Origin: Kribbella rubisoli
GTDB lineage: Bacteria; Actinomycetota; Actinomycetes; Propionibacteriales; Kribbellaceae
Assembly: GCF_004217145.1 (NCBI RefSeq)
Contig: NZ_SHKR01000012.1
Coordinates: 310,001 to 374,000 of the forward strand
DNA length: 64,000 nt
Direction: 5' to 3'
How positions within the stretch are numbered: the stretch's first letter is position 1; each line of letters starts with the position of its first letter. Made by a program: the position numbers and the translations under genes. Below the pieces are notes generated by a model that was given only the letters and a program-made list of their open reading frames with translations, did no database searches and had not been told where the DNA came from. Below, one piece after another: positions 48,599-57,955 of the stretch.

Positions 48599-51514
48599 AT
48601 GGAACAAGAAGCTCCGGCCGGCTGGGAATTCTTCGACTCCGTCGACTTCCCGACCGATCACATCGACGACCCGATGGGTCGCCCGCGGGTCCGGCATGTC
48701 GTCACCGCGGTGGTGGTGGGTCACGAGGGCGCGGCCTGGCTGCCGCGACTGTCCGAGGCACTGTGGGCGCTGAACCCGCGACCGGACCGGCTGATCGCGG
48801 TCGACACCGGATCCACCGACGAGACCGCTGAGCTGCTGGCCGCGATGCCCGGTGTCGAGTCTGTCGTCAGCGTCTCGGCCCGCACCGGTTTCGGTATGGC
48901 GGTCGCCCGCGGCCTCGAGGCACACGGCTTCGCGCCGATCCCGAGCGCCGTCGGTCCGTACGGCGATGACGGGCACATGCCGGTGGTCGAGTGGCTGTGG
49001 CTGCTGCACGACGACTGCGCGCCGGCGCCGAAGGCCCTGGAGAAATTGTTGCTTCAGGCCACAATGTCGCCGGCCACCGGCGTCTGGGGCCCGAAGCTGC
49101 GACTGTGGCCGCGCGACCGCGAGCTGCTCGAGGTCGGCGTCACCACGTCGCTCGGCGGCCGCCGCGACACCGGGATCGAGATCGGCGAGCTCGACCAGGG
49201 CCAGCACGACCAGCCGCGGAACGTACTGGCGGTGAGCTCGGCCGGCATGCTCGTCCGTCGCGACGTCTGGGAGGCGCTGCACGGGTTCGACCCGCGGCTG
49301 CCGATGTTCCGCGACGACATCGACTTCGGCTGGCGCGCCAGCCGCGCGGGGTACCAGGTCGGCGTCGCGCCCGACGCGGTCATCTACCACGCACAGGCCG
49401 CCGCGACCGGCGAGCGAGCGCTGGCCGGCACCAGGCGGCACGCGTACCAGCTGGACCGTGCGCATGCCTACTACACGGTTCTCGCGAACGCGCCGGGCAA
49501 GCTGCTGCCGCTGTTGATCCTGCGGTTCCTGTTCGGCGCGTTGCTTCGCTCGATCTGGTTCCTGATCGGCAAGACGCCATCAGGCGCTGTCGACGAGTGG
49601 ACCGCGTTGCTGGGCACGCTACTGGCCGGTGGCTGGACGCAGGCCCGCAAGAACAGACGAAATCTCGACCAGGTCCCGTACGACCACATCAAGGGCCTGT
49701 TCTCCCGGTCGGTGCACGCACTGCGGCACAACCTGGAGGAGACGACCAGCACGATCTCCGAGCGGATCCGTGAAGCCTGGGCGGACGAGCCGGAAGAGCA
49801 GGTCGTCACCACAGCCCGGCGAGCCAAGTCCACGGCCCGCGTGGCGGGCGACCAGCCGCGGTGGCGCCGTCAGCTGATCCGCCGGCCGTTCCTCGGCGCA
49901 TGGGTGGTGCTGGCGATTGGTGCGCTGATCGCAGCACGCGATCTGATCGGCGGCGGATTCCTCCGGTCCAACTTGCTCCTTCCGGCCCACGAGAACCTTG
50001 CAGCTCTCTGGCACGCGGCGGCGTCCGCTCCACCCGGAGTGACTCCGCCGGCCTGGCTGGCACAGCTGTCCGCCTTCTCGACAGTCATGTTCGGTCCGGA
50101 CGGTGCGACGAACATCCTTCTGCTGGGCGCTGTTCCGCTGGCCGGTCTGGCTGCGTGGGTGATGCTGCGTTCGTTCGTCGTCGACCGCGTCGCGCGTGCG
50201 TGGGGCGCATCGGCGTACGGGCTGGCGGTGTTCACGAACGGCGCTATTTCGCAGGGGCGACTCGGGACATGCGTTGCAGCGATAGTGCTGCCGCTGCTCG
50301 GTGCCGCCGTACACACTGTTGCTCGGCGTCGGCGCGTGTACGTTCAGGGCAGCTGGCGGGCCGCGTGGTTCGCCGGGATCTGTCTGGCCGTGCTGTTCGC
50401 GTTCACGCCGGCGCTTGGTCTGCTGATTGCGGTCATTCTCGTGCTGGGCGCGGTGTTCGGGCTCGGCTGGCGTCGGCAGGGCCGGCAGCTGGTGTTCTCC
50501 GTCGTACTGGGGCTGCTGCTCGTTCTGCCGTGGACGATCGACCTGGTGCAGCACCCGTCCAAGCTGGGGCAGGAGGCGGGTGGTCCGCCGACCGCTGCGG
50601 TCGGTCCGGGCGACAGTCTGCAGCATCTGCTGACCGGTACGCCGGTTGGCGCGCCGGCGCCGTGGTGGTTCGCAGTGCCGCTGATTCTGGTTGCGTTAGT
50701 CAGTCTGCTGCGCGAGTCTCGCCAGCGGTACGAACTGCTCGGCTGGTTCGCCGCACTGGCTGGTCTGGCGGGCACGCTGGTTGCCAGCCGCCTTGGTGGG
50801 GGCAGCGGGCCGTTGATGTTCCTGATGACTGCGGGCTGGATCATTGCCGTCACGGTCGCGTGGGACTCGGTCGGCAAGTCCACCGAGATCATCGTGCAGG
50901 GCGTGCTCGGCATCGTGTTGCTGACGACCGTTGTGACGGCGGGCTTCTGGCTGGTGCGTGGGACCGACGGTCCGCTGTGGAGCGGGCCCGCTCAGGACCT
51001 CCCGGCGTACCTGGTGTCTTCGCAGGATCCGCCGGAGAACCAGTCGATCCTGGTCGTGCGGAAGGCGCCGGCCGGCCAGATGCGGTTCGCGCTGGTCAAG
51101 GACGGCGGGCCGCGGATGGGTGCGCTGGAGGCGGCGCCGACCCCGGCGCAGAGCAAGCCGATCACTGATGTGCTCGCGACCCTGGGCGGCGGCGGTAGCG
51201 GTGAGGAAGGCCGGCAGTTGGCCGCTCTTGCGATCGACTACGTGTACCTGCCCGGTCCGGTGGACCCGACGCTGGCGTCCACGCTCGACTCGTTGCCCGG
51301 CCTGACCAGGGCCAGCGCGAACGACGGCGATGCGTCGTGGCTGGTGGACCGGTCGAAGATCGAGGGCAAGACACCGTTGAACGACCAGACGCACACCGTG
51401 TGGCGCATCCTCGGCCTGATCGGCTGGATCATCGCGCTGGTGTTCTGCCTGCCGACAGTTCGCCGGACGGTCGCCGTACCGCATGGCACCCACGCGAGGA
51501 GGGACCCGCGGTGA
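48599..51514 (+). CDS. Large membrane family 2 glycosyltransferase
   Basis: A 971-residue protein. The N-terminal GT2 domain covers about residues 30-300: VVTAVVVGHEGAAWLPRLSEALWALNPRPDRLIAVDTGSTDETAELL, WLWLLHDDCAPAPKALE (DxD-like) and HGFDPRLPMFRDDIDFGWRASRAGY. A linker follows, then about a dozen helices from residue 430 and an extracellular tail. It probably builds an envelope glycan. ATG 48599 is chosen; an in-frame GTG at 48584 is possible. It overlaps the DUF5719 gene by four bases. Confidence 0.9.
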   Translation: MEQEAPAGWEFFDSVDFPTDHIDDPMGRPRVRHVVTAVVVGHEGAAWLPRLSEALWALNPRPDRLIAVDTGSTDETAELLAAMPGVESVVSVSARTGFGMAVARGLEAHGFAPIPSAVGPYGDDGHMPVVEWLWLLHDDCAPAPKALEKLLLQATMSPATGVWGPKLRLWPRDRELLEVGVTTSLGGRRDTGIEIGELDQGQHDQPRNVLAVSSAGMLVRRDVWEALHGFDPRLPMFRDDIDFGWRASRAGYQVGVAPDAVIYHAQAAATGERALAGTRRHAYQLDRAHAYYTVLANAPGKLLPLLILRFLFGALLRSIWFLIGKTPSGAVDEWTALLGTLLAGGWTQARKNRRNLDQVPYDHIKGLFSRSVHALRHNLEETTSTISERIREAWADEPEEQVVTTARRAKSTARVAGDQPRWRRQLIRRPFLGAWVVLAIGALIAARDLIGGGFLRSNLLLPAHENLAALWHAAASAPPGVTPPAWLAQLSAFSTVMFGPDGATNILLLGAVPLAGLAAWVMLRSFVVDRVARAWGASAYGLAVFTNGAISQGRLGTCVAAIVLPLLGAAVHTVARRRRVYVQGSWRAAWFAGICLAVLFAFTPALGLLIAVILVLGAVFGLGWRRQGRQLVFSVVLGLLLVLPWTIDLVQHPSKLGQEAGGPPTAAVGPGDSLQHLLTGTPVGAPAPWWFAVPLILVALVSLLRESRQRYELLGWFAALAGLAGTLVASRLGGGSGPLMFLMTAGWIIAVTVAWDSVGKSTEIIVQGVLGIVLLTTVVTAGFWLVRGTDGPLWSGPAQDLPAYLVSSQDPPENQSILVVRKAPAGQMRFALVKDGGPRMGALEAAPTPAQSKPITDVLATLGGGGSGEEGRQLAALAIDYVYLPGPVDPTLASTLDSLPGLTRASANDGDASWLVDRSKIEGKTPLNDQTHTVWRILGLIGWIIALVFCLPTVRRTVAVPHGTHARRDPR

Positions 51515-52995
51515 GCCGGTTGCTGTCCGACCCGCGTCTCCGGCTCGGGGCCGTCATCGCTGCCATGGCCGTGCTGGCCGGGCTCGGCGTGGTTACGCAT
51601 CCCAAGAAGCCCGACACGAGCCCTGCGGCCGCTGCGACCGAGCCGGCCCGCACAGTGGTGAACCGTACGGCGCTGTCGTGCCCGGTGCTCGCAGCCGGCG
51701 GCAAGATGGCCAGCGTGGTGAACGGTGTGTCGCCGACGCTGCCCGAAGGTACGCCGACGGCAGCGGGCACGGCCCAACCGCTGACGATCGCTCCGCTGGC
51801 GGCCACGTCCAACCCAGTTGGTTCGATCCTGAGGCGCGGTTTCATCGGTTCGAGTGCTGTGGTCGTCAAGCCGGAGCCGCTGTCCATCCAAGGCACCGGT
51901 CCGCTCGCGGCCGGCACAGTCGGCACGAGCACGACGACCTCCGAGGACGGCGTGAACTCCGGTATGGCGAGCGTGCCGTGCCAGCAGCCCGGATCGGACT
52001 TCTGGTTCGTCGGCGCGTCCGGTGCGAGTGACCGGCGCGACGTACTGATTCTCACGAACCTGGACAGCATCAACGCCGAGGTGAACGTCAGCGTGTACGC
52101 GCGGACCGGTCAGCAGGACCTGCCCGCCGCGCGCGGCATCGTCGTACCTGCCCGCGGCACGTTCCCGTTGTTCCTCAAGCAGATCGCCCCGAACCTTCGG
52201 GACATCGCCATGCACGTGGAGTCGACCGGTGGTCGCGTGTCGGCCGCCGTACGCTCCAATGCCTTGACCGGAGACAGCGTGCCTGCCGGAGTGGACTGGC
52301 TGAACACGTCGGCCGCGCCTGCGACCAAGGTCTTCGTGCCCGCGGTCGCGCCGGGTGGCGGACTGCGGATCCTGTCGATCGCGAACCCGACGGATCTGCA
52401 GGCGACCGCCAGCCTCAGCATCAACGGTCCGAACGGGTCGTTCAAGCCAGCTGGTCTCGAGACCGTGCAGGTTGCGGCCGGCTCGGTGAAGACGATCATG
52501 CTCGACCCGGTGCTGCACGGTGACCCCAGTGCGATCACCGTGACCTCGGATCAGCCGGTCACCGCGTCGATGCGGATGACGGATGCGGCCCGGACCGAGT
52601 TCGCGTCGATCGGGTCGGCGGATGCGCTGACCGGTCCGGCGTACCTGGTCCTGCCGGCGCACAAGCAGCCGGCCGTGCTGCAGGTGACCGCGCCGGGGAA
52701 GACCGGGAGCGTGAAGTTCGAGCTGCGCGACGCGGCCGGGCGGGCGATGATCACCCGCGCGCTCGACGTCGTCGGTGGTGCGACGTCGCAGGTCTCGTTC
52801 CCGGCGCAGCCGCGACCGACGTACCTGATGGTGCAGCAGACGCGCGGGACCGTTGTTGCCGGCGTCACGCTGATGCCGGCGGCGAAGCCTGCCAAGGACG
52901 ATGTGGCGCAGGTGGCTGCGTGGCCGTTGACGACGTCGCTGGTGTTCCGTGCGCAGCTGGGTGCCCAGCCGGACGTGAGCGCCGCGCTGCGGTAG
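51511..52995 (+). CDS. DUF5719 family secreted/anchored protein
   Basis: A 494-residue protein. A single N-terminal helix (about residues 10-30, GAVIAAMAVLAGLGVVT) is the export anchor. The rest is extracellular, beta-rich, with SCPVLAAGG and VPCQQPGSDFWFVGASGASDRRDVLILTNLDSINAEVNVSVYARTG near residue 160. It belongs to an actinobacterial family next to the large GT2, so it likely works with it in the envelope. The GTG overlaps the GT2 stop (GTGA). Function unknown. Confidence 0.88.
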   Translation: MSRLLSDPRLRLGAVIAAMAVLAGLGVVTHPKKPDTSPAAAATEPARTVVNRTALSCPVLAAGGKMASVVNGVSPTLPEGTPTAAGTAQPLTIAPLAATSNPVGSILRRGFIGSSAVVVKPEPLSIQGTGPLAAGTVGTSTTTSEDGVNSGMASVPCQQPGSDFWFVGASGASDRRDVLILTNLDSINAEVNVSVYARTGQQDLPAARGIVVPARGTFPLFLKQIAPNLRDIAMHVESTGGRVSAAVRSNALTGDSVPAGVDWLNTSAAPATKVFVPAVAPGGGLRILSIANPTDLQATASLSINGPNGSFKPAGLETVQVAAGSVKTIMLDPVLHGDPSAITVTSDQPVTASMRMTDAARTEFASIGSADALTGPAYLVLPAHKQPAVLQVTAPGKTGSVKFELRDAAGRAMITRALDVVGGATSQVSFPAQPRPTYLMVQQTRGTVVAGVTLMPAAKPAKDDVAQVAAWPLTTSLVFRAQLGAQPDVSAALR

Positions 52996-52996
52996 C

Positions 52997-53380
52997 TCAG
53001 CCTTCGGAGGTGTTGGCGCCGGGGTCCTGGAGCATCCGCAGGTGGCGGCGGCGGGCTATCTCGACAGGTGCTCCCGGAGTACCCGCACCGGGCTCACGAC
53101 GCGGCAAGGGGCGCGCTGCTTCGCGGACTGCGTTCGCCAGGGCTTCGAGGTCGTCCGAGGACGGACCGGCGGCTGCGGGGTCCGGAGCGAGCCGGATGAC
53201 TTCCCAGCCGTTCGGAGCGGTCAGTCGGTCGGCGTGGTCGGCGCACAGGTCGTAACAGTGCGGCTCGGCGTACGTCGCCAGTGGACCGATGACACAGGTC
53301 GAGTCGGCGTAGACGTAGGTGAGCGTCGACACAGCCGGTTTCTGACATCCGGCGCGCGAACAGATCCTGGCGATGCTCAC
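52997..53380 (-). CDS. DUF3499 family protein
   Basis: A 127-residue protein. The N-terminal zinc-ribbon-like part has CSRAGCQKPAVSTLTYVYADSTCVIGPLATYAEPHCYDLCADHADRL, with CxxxxC and C-x3-C pairs. A conserved PNGWEVIRLAP follows. It corresponds to Rv3258c and sits opposite the metallopeptidase-family gene, as in mycobacteria. Function unknown; nucleic-acid binding is a guess from the Cys pairs. The GTG at 53380 has no clear ribosome site. Confidence 0.92.
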   Translation of the reverse strand: MSIARICSRAGCQKPAVSTLTYVYADSTCVIGPLATYAEPHCYDLCADHADRLTAPNGWEVIRLAPDPAAAGPSSDDLEALANAVREAARPLPRREPGAGTPGAPVEIARRRHLRMLQDPGANTSEG

Positions 53381-53411
53381 GACCAGACATTACGCCCACT
53401 AGGCTGAGCGC

Positions 53412-53858
53412 GTGACCGAGGCTCGCCGTCATCGCAGGCACATCGACCGCCACGGCCGCGGCATGCTCGGCCCGATCAGCCGGCCGAGCAAGTTCGCGCC
53501 GCGCGGTCTGCCGTTGCAGCGCTCGGGCTCGGCCCAGTTCGACGAGGTGGTCGCGATCGAGGTGACCCGGCTGGAGAAGCGGCTGCCGCAGGTGGTCGCG
53601 CGGGTCGAGTTCGCGATCGAGGACGTGCCGAACCTCGAGCTCGACGCCACCGAGATCCCGCTCACCCACGCCACCGGCGGCACGTCCCACGAGCCGTACC
53701 GGATCGTCGTCTTCCGCCGCCCGATCGAACTCCGCGCCGAACGCTCCGGCTCCGGCCTGTCCTGGCTGGTCCGCAGCGCCCTCGTCCTCGAGTTGGCTGA
53801 CGTCCTCGCCCTCTCCCCGGAGCAGATCGACCCCGACTTCGACACCGACGACGACTGA
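53412..53858 (+). CDS. Metallopeptidase-family protein (Zincin_1-like), active site lost
   Basis: A 148-residue protein. RSGSAQFDEVVAIEVTRLEKRLPQVVARVEFAIEDVPNLELDATEIPLTHA and YRIVVFRRPIELRAE match the Rv3259-type family. Where zincins have HExxH, this protein reads LVRSALVLELADVLALSPEQIDP, so no zinc site remains. It ends in acidic residues (DFDTDDD). A non-catalytic role is likely. Divergent from DUF3499 by 31 bases. Confidence 0.85.
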   Translation: MTEARRHRRHIDRHGRGMLGPISRPSKFAPRGLPLQRSGSAQFDEVVAIEVTRLEKRLPQVVARVEFAIEDVPNLELDATEIPLTHATGGTSHEPYRIVVFRRPIELRAERSGSGLSWLVRSALVLELADVLALSPEQIDPDFDTDDD

Positions 53859-54060
53859 CACCCCCTCTCCCGGGCTGAGCCGGGCCCGACCCCGTCTCCC
53901 GGGCTGAGCCGAGCCCGCCCCCCTTCCGCGCTGAGCCGGGTCCGACCCCCGTCTCCCGGGCTGAGCCGGGTCCGACCCCCGTCTCCCGGGCCGGTCCCAC
54001 CCCCGCAGCCGAGCTGAGCCGGGCCCGCCCCCTCTCCCGAGTCGGTCCACCCCGCGTCTC
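53859..54060. repeat. C-rich tandem repeat, about 30-bp unit
   Basis: Degenerate copies built from TCTCCCGGGCTGAGCCGGG and TCCGACCCCC recur about every 29-32 bases from 53866 to about 53980, then fray to 54060. No gene is present. This is the left, C-rich part of a 614-base gap. Confidence 0.75.
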
Positions 54061-54096
54061 CCCGGCCAGCGCAACGCCGAGGGATATCCCCTGGCG

Positions 54097-54137
54097 TTGC
54101 CCCTTCTCCCCCCTTCACAGGAGGGGAGAAGGGGCAA
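54097..54137. repeat. Perfect 15-bp inverted repeat at strand-composition switch
   Basis: TTGCCCCTTCTCCCC (54097-54111) and GGGGAGAAGGGGCAA (54123-54137), 11-base loop. To its left the plus strand is C-rich, to its right G-rich. The arms are followed or preceded by related GGGGATAWCCCC words. Confidence 0.8.
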
Positions 54138-54307
54138 ACCGAGGGGATAACCCCTGCTGTGGCGGGCGCGGCGGCAAGGGCGGCGAGGGCGGCGGCAAGG
54201 GCGGGGGGACGGCGGGGCGGCGGGGGACGGCGGGGGACGGCGGGGGACGGCGGGGAGGACCGGAGGTGAGAAGGGGCAAACCGAGGGGATAGCCCCTGCT
54301 GTGGCGG
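54121..54307. repeat. 45-bp direct repeat pair (54121-54165 and 54263-54307)
   Basis: Both copies share GAGAAGGGGCAAACCGAGGG and GGATA, CCCCTGCTGTGGCGG, with only two differences. Between them lie three exact 10-bp CGGGGGACGG units (54221-54250) and other GGCGG runs. Confidence 0.8.
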
Positions 54308-54420
54308 CCGCGCCGCGAGGGACGGCGGGGGCGGCGGGGGCGGCGGGGGATGGCGGGGGAGGGCGGGGAGGGCGGCGGCAAGGGTGGCGGGGGTGGGTGT
54401 GTTGTTCGAACGTGTTCCGT
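54180..54420. repeat. G-run-rich segment with quadruplex potential
   Basis: More than ten runs of four or more G occur on the plus strand, spaced by GC, AC or AT. No gene is present. It forms the 5' flank of the Gfo/Idh/MocA-ThuA operon. Confidence 0.7.
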
Positions 54421-54472
54421 ACTGTGGGAAGGGGTTTGTGTCCGTCGTTGTCATCGGGAGAGGATCGTAGGT

Positions 54473-55561
54473 GTGAACGATCAAAGACTGCGGGTCGGAG
54501 TTGTCGGGCTGGGCTTTGCCGGGCGGACGGCGCTGGAGGCGTTCTCCGAGCTGCCCGATGTCGAGGTGGTCGCGCTGGCGGGCCTCGAGAAGGATCTCCT
54601 GACCAGCCTGGGCGAGAAGCACGGCGTACCGCATCTCTACGAGAAGTGGGAGGACCTGCTCGAGACCGAGGGCCTGGAGGCGGTCAGCATCGGTACGCCG
54701 ACGCAGCTGCACGCGCCGATTGCTCTCGCGGCGCTGGCGAAGGGCCTGCACGTCCTGTCCGAGAAGCCGCTGGCGCGGACCGTCGCCGAGGGTACGGCGA
54801 TGGTCGAGGCGTCCAAGGCGGCCGGGCGGGTGCTCAAGGTGGTGTTCAACCACCGCGAGCGCGGTGACGTGATCGCGCTCAAGCACCAGATCGACGAGGG
54901 TCAGCTCGGCCGGATCTACTACGCGAAGGCGCACTGGATGCGCCGCAACGGCATCCCCGGGATGGGCGGCTGGTTCACCAACCGGGAGCTGTCCGGCGGC
55001 GGTCCGCTGATCGACCTCGGCGTGCACATCCTCGACATGGCGCTGCACCTGCTGGGCGAGCCGCAGGTGACGACGGTGTCGGCGAACACGTTCGCGGAGC
55101 TGGGGCCGCGCGGCCGGGGCAGCTCGAGTACGCCGGACCGCCCGACCGTGGACACGCTCGGCTCGAAGTTCGAGGTCGAGGACCTGGCTACGGCGTACCT
55201 GCGGCTGCAGGGCGGCGGGGCGCTGCAGCTCGAGACGAGCTGGGCGACGTACCGGGCGCCGGGAGACAACTTCGGTATCGAGCTGTTCGGCACCGAGGGC
55301 GGCGCCAAGATCGAGGTGCAGAACTACACCACCGAGGACACGCTGCGGATCTTCACCGATGTCGCCGGCGTCGCCGCCGAGGTGAAGCCCGCGACCGGCG
55401 CAGGGCTCGGCCACCGCGGCGTGGTGCGGGAGTTCGTCCGGATCGTGAAGTCCGGCGAGTGGGAAGGGCAGAACGGGTCCGAGGCGCTGCTGCGGACCGA
55501 GGTCATCGACGCCTGCTACGCCTCGGCGAAGGCGGGACGAGAGGTTGTGCTGCATGACTAG
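54473..55561 (+). CDS. Gfo/Idh/MocA-family oxidoreductase
   Basis: A 362-residue NAD(P)-dependent enzyme. The Rossmann motif [17 protein letters not shown] is at residues 8-24, and [17 protein letters not shown] carries the EKP signature Lys. [21 protein letters not shown] is the substrate-side D-x3-H. The sugar or inositol substrate is unknown. The GTG at 54473 has GAGAGG upstream. It overlaps the ThuA gene by 8 bases. It lies behind the repeat-rich gap, so it may be a foreign insert in a conserved string. Confidence 0.93.
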   Translation: MNDQRLRVGVVGLGFAGRTALEAFSELPDVEVVALAGLEKDLLTSLGEKHGVPHLYEKWEDLLETEGLEAVSIGTPTQLHAPIALAALAKGLHVLSEKPLARTVAEGTAMVEASKAAGRVLKVVFNHRERGDVIALKHQIDEGQLGRIYYAKAHWMRRNGIPGMGGWFTNRELSGGGPLIDLGVHILDMALHLLGEPQVTTVSANTFAELGPRGRGSSSTPDRPTVDTLGSKFEVEDLATAYLRLQGGGALQLETSWATYRAPGDNFGIELFGTEGGAKIEVQNYTTEDTLRIFTDVAGVAAEVKPATGAGLGHRGVVREFVRIVKSGEWEGQNGSEALLRTEVIDACYASAKAGREVVLHD

Positions 55562-56309
55562 GACAGCTCAAGGTCCGATTCGCGTCACCGTCTGGGGCGA
55601 GAACGTCCACGAAGGCCGCGACGAGTCCGTGCGCAAGGTCTACCCCGACACGATGCACGGGACGATCGCGGCCGCGCTGCGCGCCAAGCTGGGCGCGGAC
55701 GTCGTCGTACGCACCGCCACGCTGCAGGATCCGGAACACGGTCTGACCGAGGAGGTGCTCGCGGACACCGACGTACTCACCTGGTGGGGGCACGCCGCTC
55801 ACGGCGACGTCGACGACGCGATCGTCGAGCGCGTCCAGCAGCACGTGCTGTCCGGCATGGGCCTGATCGCGCTGCACTCCGCGCACTTCAGCAAGATCTT
55901 CATCAAGCTGATGGGCACGACGTGCTCGCTCGACTGGCGCGCCGAGAACGACCGTGAGCTGATCTGGACGGTCGCGGCCGGCCACCCGATCGCGCAGGGC
56001 ATCCCGCACCCGCTGGTGATCGAGCGCGAGGAGATGTACGGCGAGCTGTTCGACATCCCGCAGCCGGACGAGCTGGTCTTCGTCAGCTCGTTCACCGGCG
56101 GCGAGGTGTTCCGCTCCGGCTGCTGCTACCGCCGCGGTCAGGGCCGGGTCTTCTACTTCCGCCCCGGCGACCAGGAGTACCCGACGTACCACCAGGACGA
56201 GGTCCAGCAGATCCTCGCCAACGCCGCCCAGTGGGCCGCACCGGTCGTGCCGCGCCAGCTGCCGACGGTGCACCACCGCAAGGACATCGGCTGGTTCGAG
56301 AAGGCCTGA
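55554..56309 (+). CDS. ThuA domain protein (trehalose-utilisation type)
   Basis: A 251-residue protein with the glutamine-amidotransferase-like ThuA fold. [75 protein letters not shown] and [29 protein letters not shown] are characteristic. ThuA proteins with Gfo/Idh/MocA partners oxidise or isomerise disaccharides such as trehalose (ThuAB 3-keto products). Here no sugar transporter adjoins. Substrate unassigned. Confidence 0.92.
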   Translation: MTRTAQGPIRVTVWGENVHEGRDESVRKVYPDTMHGTIAAALRAKLGADVVVRTATLQDPEHGLTEEVLADTDVLTWWGHAAHGDVDDAIVERVQQHVLSGMGLIALHSAHFSKIFIKLMGTTCSLDWRAENDRELIWTVAAGHPIAQGIPHPLVIEREEMYGELFDIPQPDELVFVSSFTGGEVFRSGCCYRRGQGRVFYFRPGDQEYPTYHQDEVQQILANAAQWAAPVVPRQLPTVHHRKDIGWFEKA

Positions 56310-56346
56310 AATACAGGATCGTGCGTGGGCCGGATAGGGTCCACGC

Positions 56347-57741
56347 ATGGTTGACGTTGCGGCGATCTTCAAGGCGTACGACGTGCGTGGGGTCGTCCCG
56401 GACCAGTTGGACGAATCGGTGGCCCGGGCGACCGGCGCCGCGTTCGTCGAGGTCCTGGACGTCCTCGCGGGTCCGGGGGCGGTCGTGATCGGGTACGACA
56501 TGCGACCGTCCAGCCCGGGCCTGGCGGCTGCATTCGCCGAGGGGGTGACCAGCACCGGCGCGGATGTGATCGACATCGGCCTGGCCTCCACCGACCAGCT
56601 GTACTTCGCGTCCGGCCGGCTCGACCTGCCCGGCGCGATGTTCACGGCCAGCCACAACCCGGCGAAGTACAACGGCATCAAGATGTGCCGCGCGGGCGCT
56701 GCCCCGGTCGGCGCCGACTCGGGTCTGCGGGACATCGCCGACCTGGTCGCGAAGGCCCTGACCGAAGGCCCGGCAACCGCCTCGGCAGCGGGGCATGTGA
56801 CCCACAAGGACCTGCTGACGGCGTACGCCGATCACCTGCATGACCTGGTCGATCTCAGCGACATCCGTGCGCTCACCGTGGTCGTCGACGCCGGCAACGG
56901 CATGGGCGGTCACACCGTCCCGGCCGTCTTCGCCAAGGGCCCGGTGACGATCATCCCGATGTACTTCGAGCTCGACGGCAACTTCCCGAACCACGAGGCG
57001 AACCCGCTCGACCCGAAGAACCTGGTCGACCTGCAGGCCAAGGTCCGCGAGACCGGCGCCGATCTCGGGCTCGCGTTCGACGGCGACGCCGACCGCTGCT
57101 TCGTGGTGGACGAGAAGGGCGACCCGATCTCGCCAAGTGCGATCACCGGCGCGGTCGCCGTACGGGAGCTGGCCAAGCACCCGGGCTCGACGATCCTGCA
57201 CAACCTGATCACCTCCAAGGCCGTTCCGGAGCTGATCACCGAGCACGGCGGCGTCCCGGTCCGGACCCGGGTCGGGCACTCGAACATCAAGCAGAAGATG
57301 GCCGAGACCGACGCGGTGTTCGGCGGCGAGCACTCCGCGCACTACTACTTCCGCGACTTCTGGCGCGCCGACACCGGCATGCTGGCCGCGCTGCACGTGC
57401 TGGCCGCGCTGGGTGAGCAGGACAAGCCGGCCAGCGAGCTGTTCGCCGAGTACGAGCGGTACGTCGCGTCCGGCGAGATCAACAACAAGGTCGCGGACGC
57501 GGCGGCGACGGTCGCGGCGATCGAAGATACGTATTCTGGCGGCAGCGACATGGACGGCGTGACCGTCGACCATCTGGACGGGTTGACCGTGTCGGCGGGA
57601 CAGTGGTGGTTCAACGTCCGTGCGTCGAACACGGAACCGTTGCTGCGGCTGAACGTCGAGGCCTCGGACCGGTCCGAGATGGAGCGTGTCCGTGACGAAG
57701 TACTGGCCCTGATCACCGGCGCATCGGTGGAGGAGAACTGA
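56347..57741 (+). CDS. manB: Phosphomannomutase/phosphoglucomutase
   Basis: A 464-residue alpha-phosphohexomutase. The start FKAYDVRGVVPDQLDES, the phosphoserine loop GAMFTASHNPAKYNGIKMC (Ser about 100), the metal loop FDGDADRCFVVDEKG and sugar loop GGEHSAHYYFRDF are all intact. A C-terminal VRASNTEPLLRLNVEA binds phosphate. It converts mannose-6-P to mannose-1-P for GDP-mannose. It is the first gene of the manB-Trm112-SIS-manA operon; the 37-base leader carries TGCGTGG/CCACGCA arms around the start region. Confidence 0.95.
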   Translation: MVDVAAIFKAYDVRGVVPDQLDESVARATGAAFVEVLDVLAGPGAVVIGYDMRPSSPGLAAAFAEGVTSTGADVIDIGLASTDQLYFASGRLDLPGAMFTASHNPAKYNGIKMCRAGAAPVGADSGLRDIADLVAKALTEGPATASAAGHVTHKDLLTAYADHLHDLVDLSDIRALTVVVDAGNGMGGHTVPAVFAKGPVTIIPMYFELDGNFPNHEANPLDPKNLVDLQAKVRETGADLGLAFDGDADRCFVVDEKGDPISPSAITGAVAVRELAKHPGSTILHNLITSKAVPELITEHGGVPVRTRVGHSNIKQKMAETDAVFGGEHSAHYYFRDFWRADTGMLAALHVLAALGEQDKPASELFAEYERYVASGEINNKVADAAATVAAIEDTYSGGSDMDGVTVDHLDGLTVSAGQWWFNVRASNTEPLLRLNVEASDRSEMERVRDEVLALITGASVEEN

Positions 57742-57945
57742 ATGGCAGTCAATCTGGACCCGGACCTGCTGAGCATCCTGGTCTGCCCGAAGTGCCGGTC
57801 GGAGTTCCGCGTGGACGACGAGGCGAACGAGCTCGTTTGCACGAACGCGTCGTGCGCGCTGGCGTACCCGGTGCGTGATGACATCCCGGTGCTGCTGATC
57901 GACGAAGCCCGGGACACCAGGGAAACGGCCGCGACAGAGAGCTGA
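57742..57945 (+). CDS. Trm112 family zinc-ribbon protein
   Basis: A 67-residue protein. CPKCRSEF near residue 15 and a later VCTNASCALAYPVRDDIPVLLIDEA supply four Cys for a zinc ribbon, the Trm112/YcaR form. It begins directly after the manB stop. In eukaryotes Trm112 activates methyltransferases. The bacterial role is unknown, but it is conserved with manB and manA here. Confidence 0.92.
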   Translation: MAVNLDPDLLSILVCPKCRSEFRVDDEANELVCTNASCALAYPVRDDIPVLLIDEARDTRETAATES

Positions 57946-57955
57946 CGGAGAGCTG

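Noticed and set aside
48599..50030. Gene fission within the large GT2, suggested by many alternative frames
   Set aside because: The 971-codon frame is continuous and keeps GT2 motifs then membrane helices, so one fusion protein is the simpler reading.
53429..55555. A 708-codon minus-strand frame through the repeat-rich gap
   Set aside because: It is made of antisense of two good genes and of Pro/Arg repeats from the G-rich DNA; no domain is visible.
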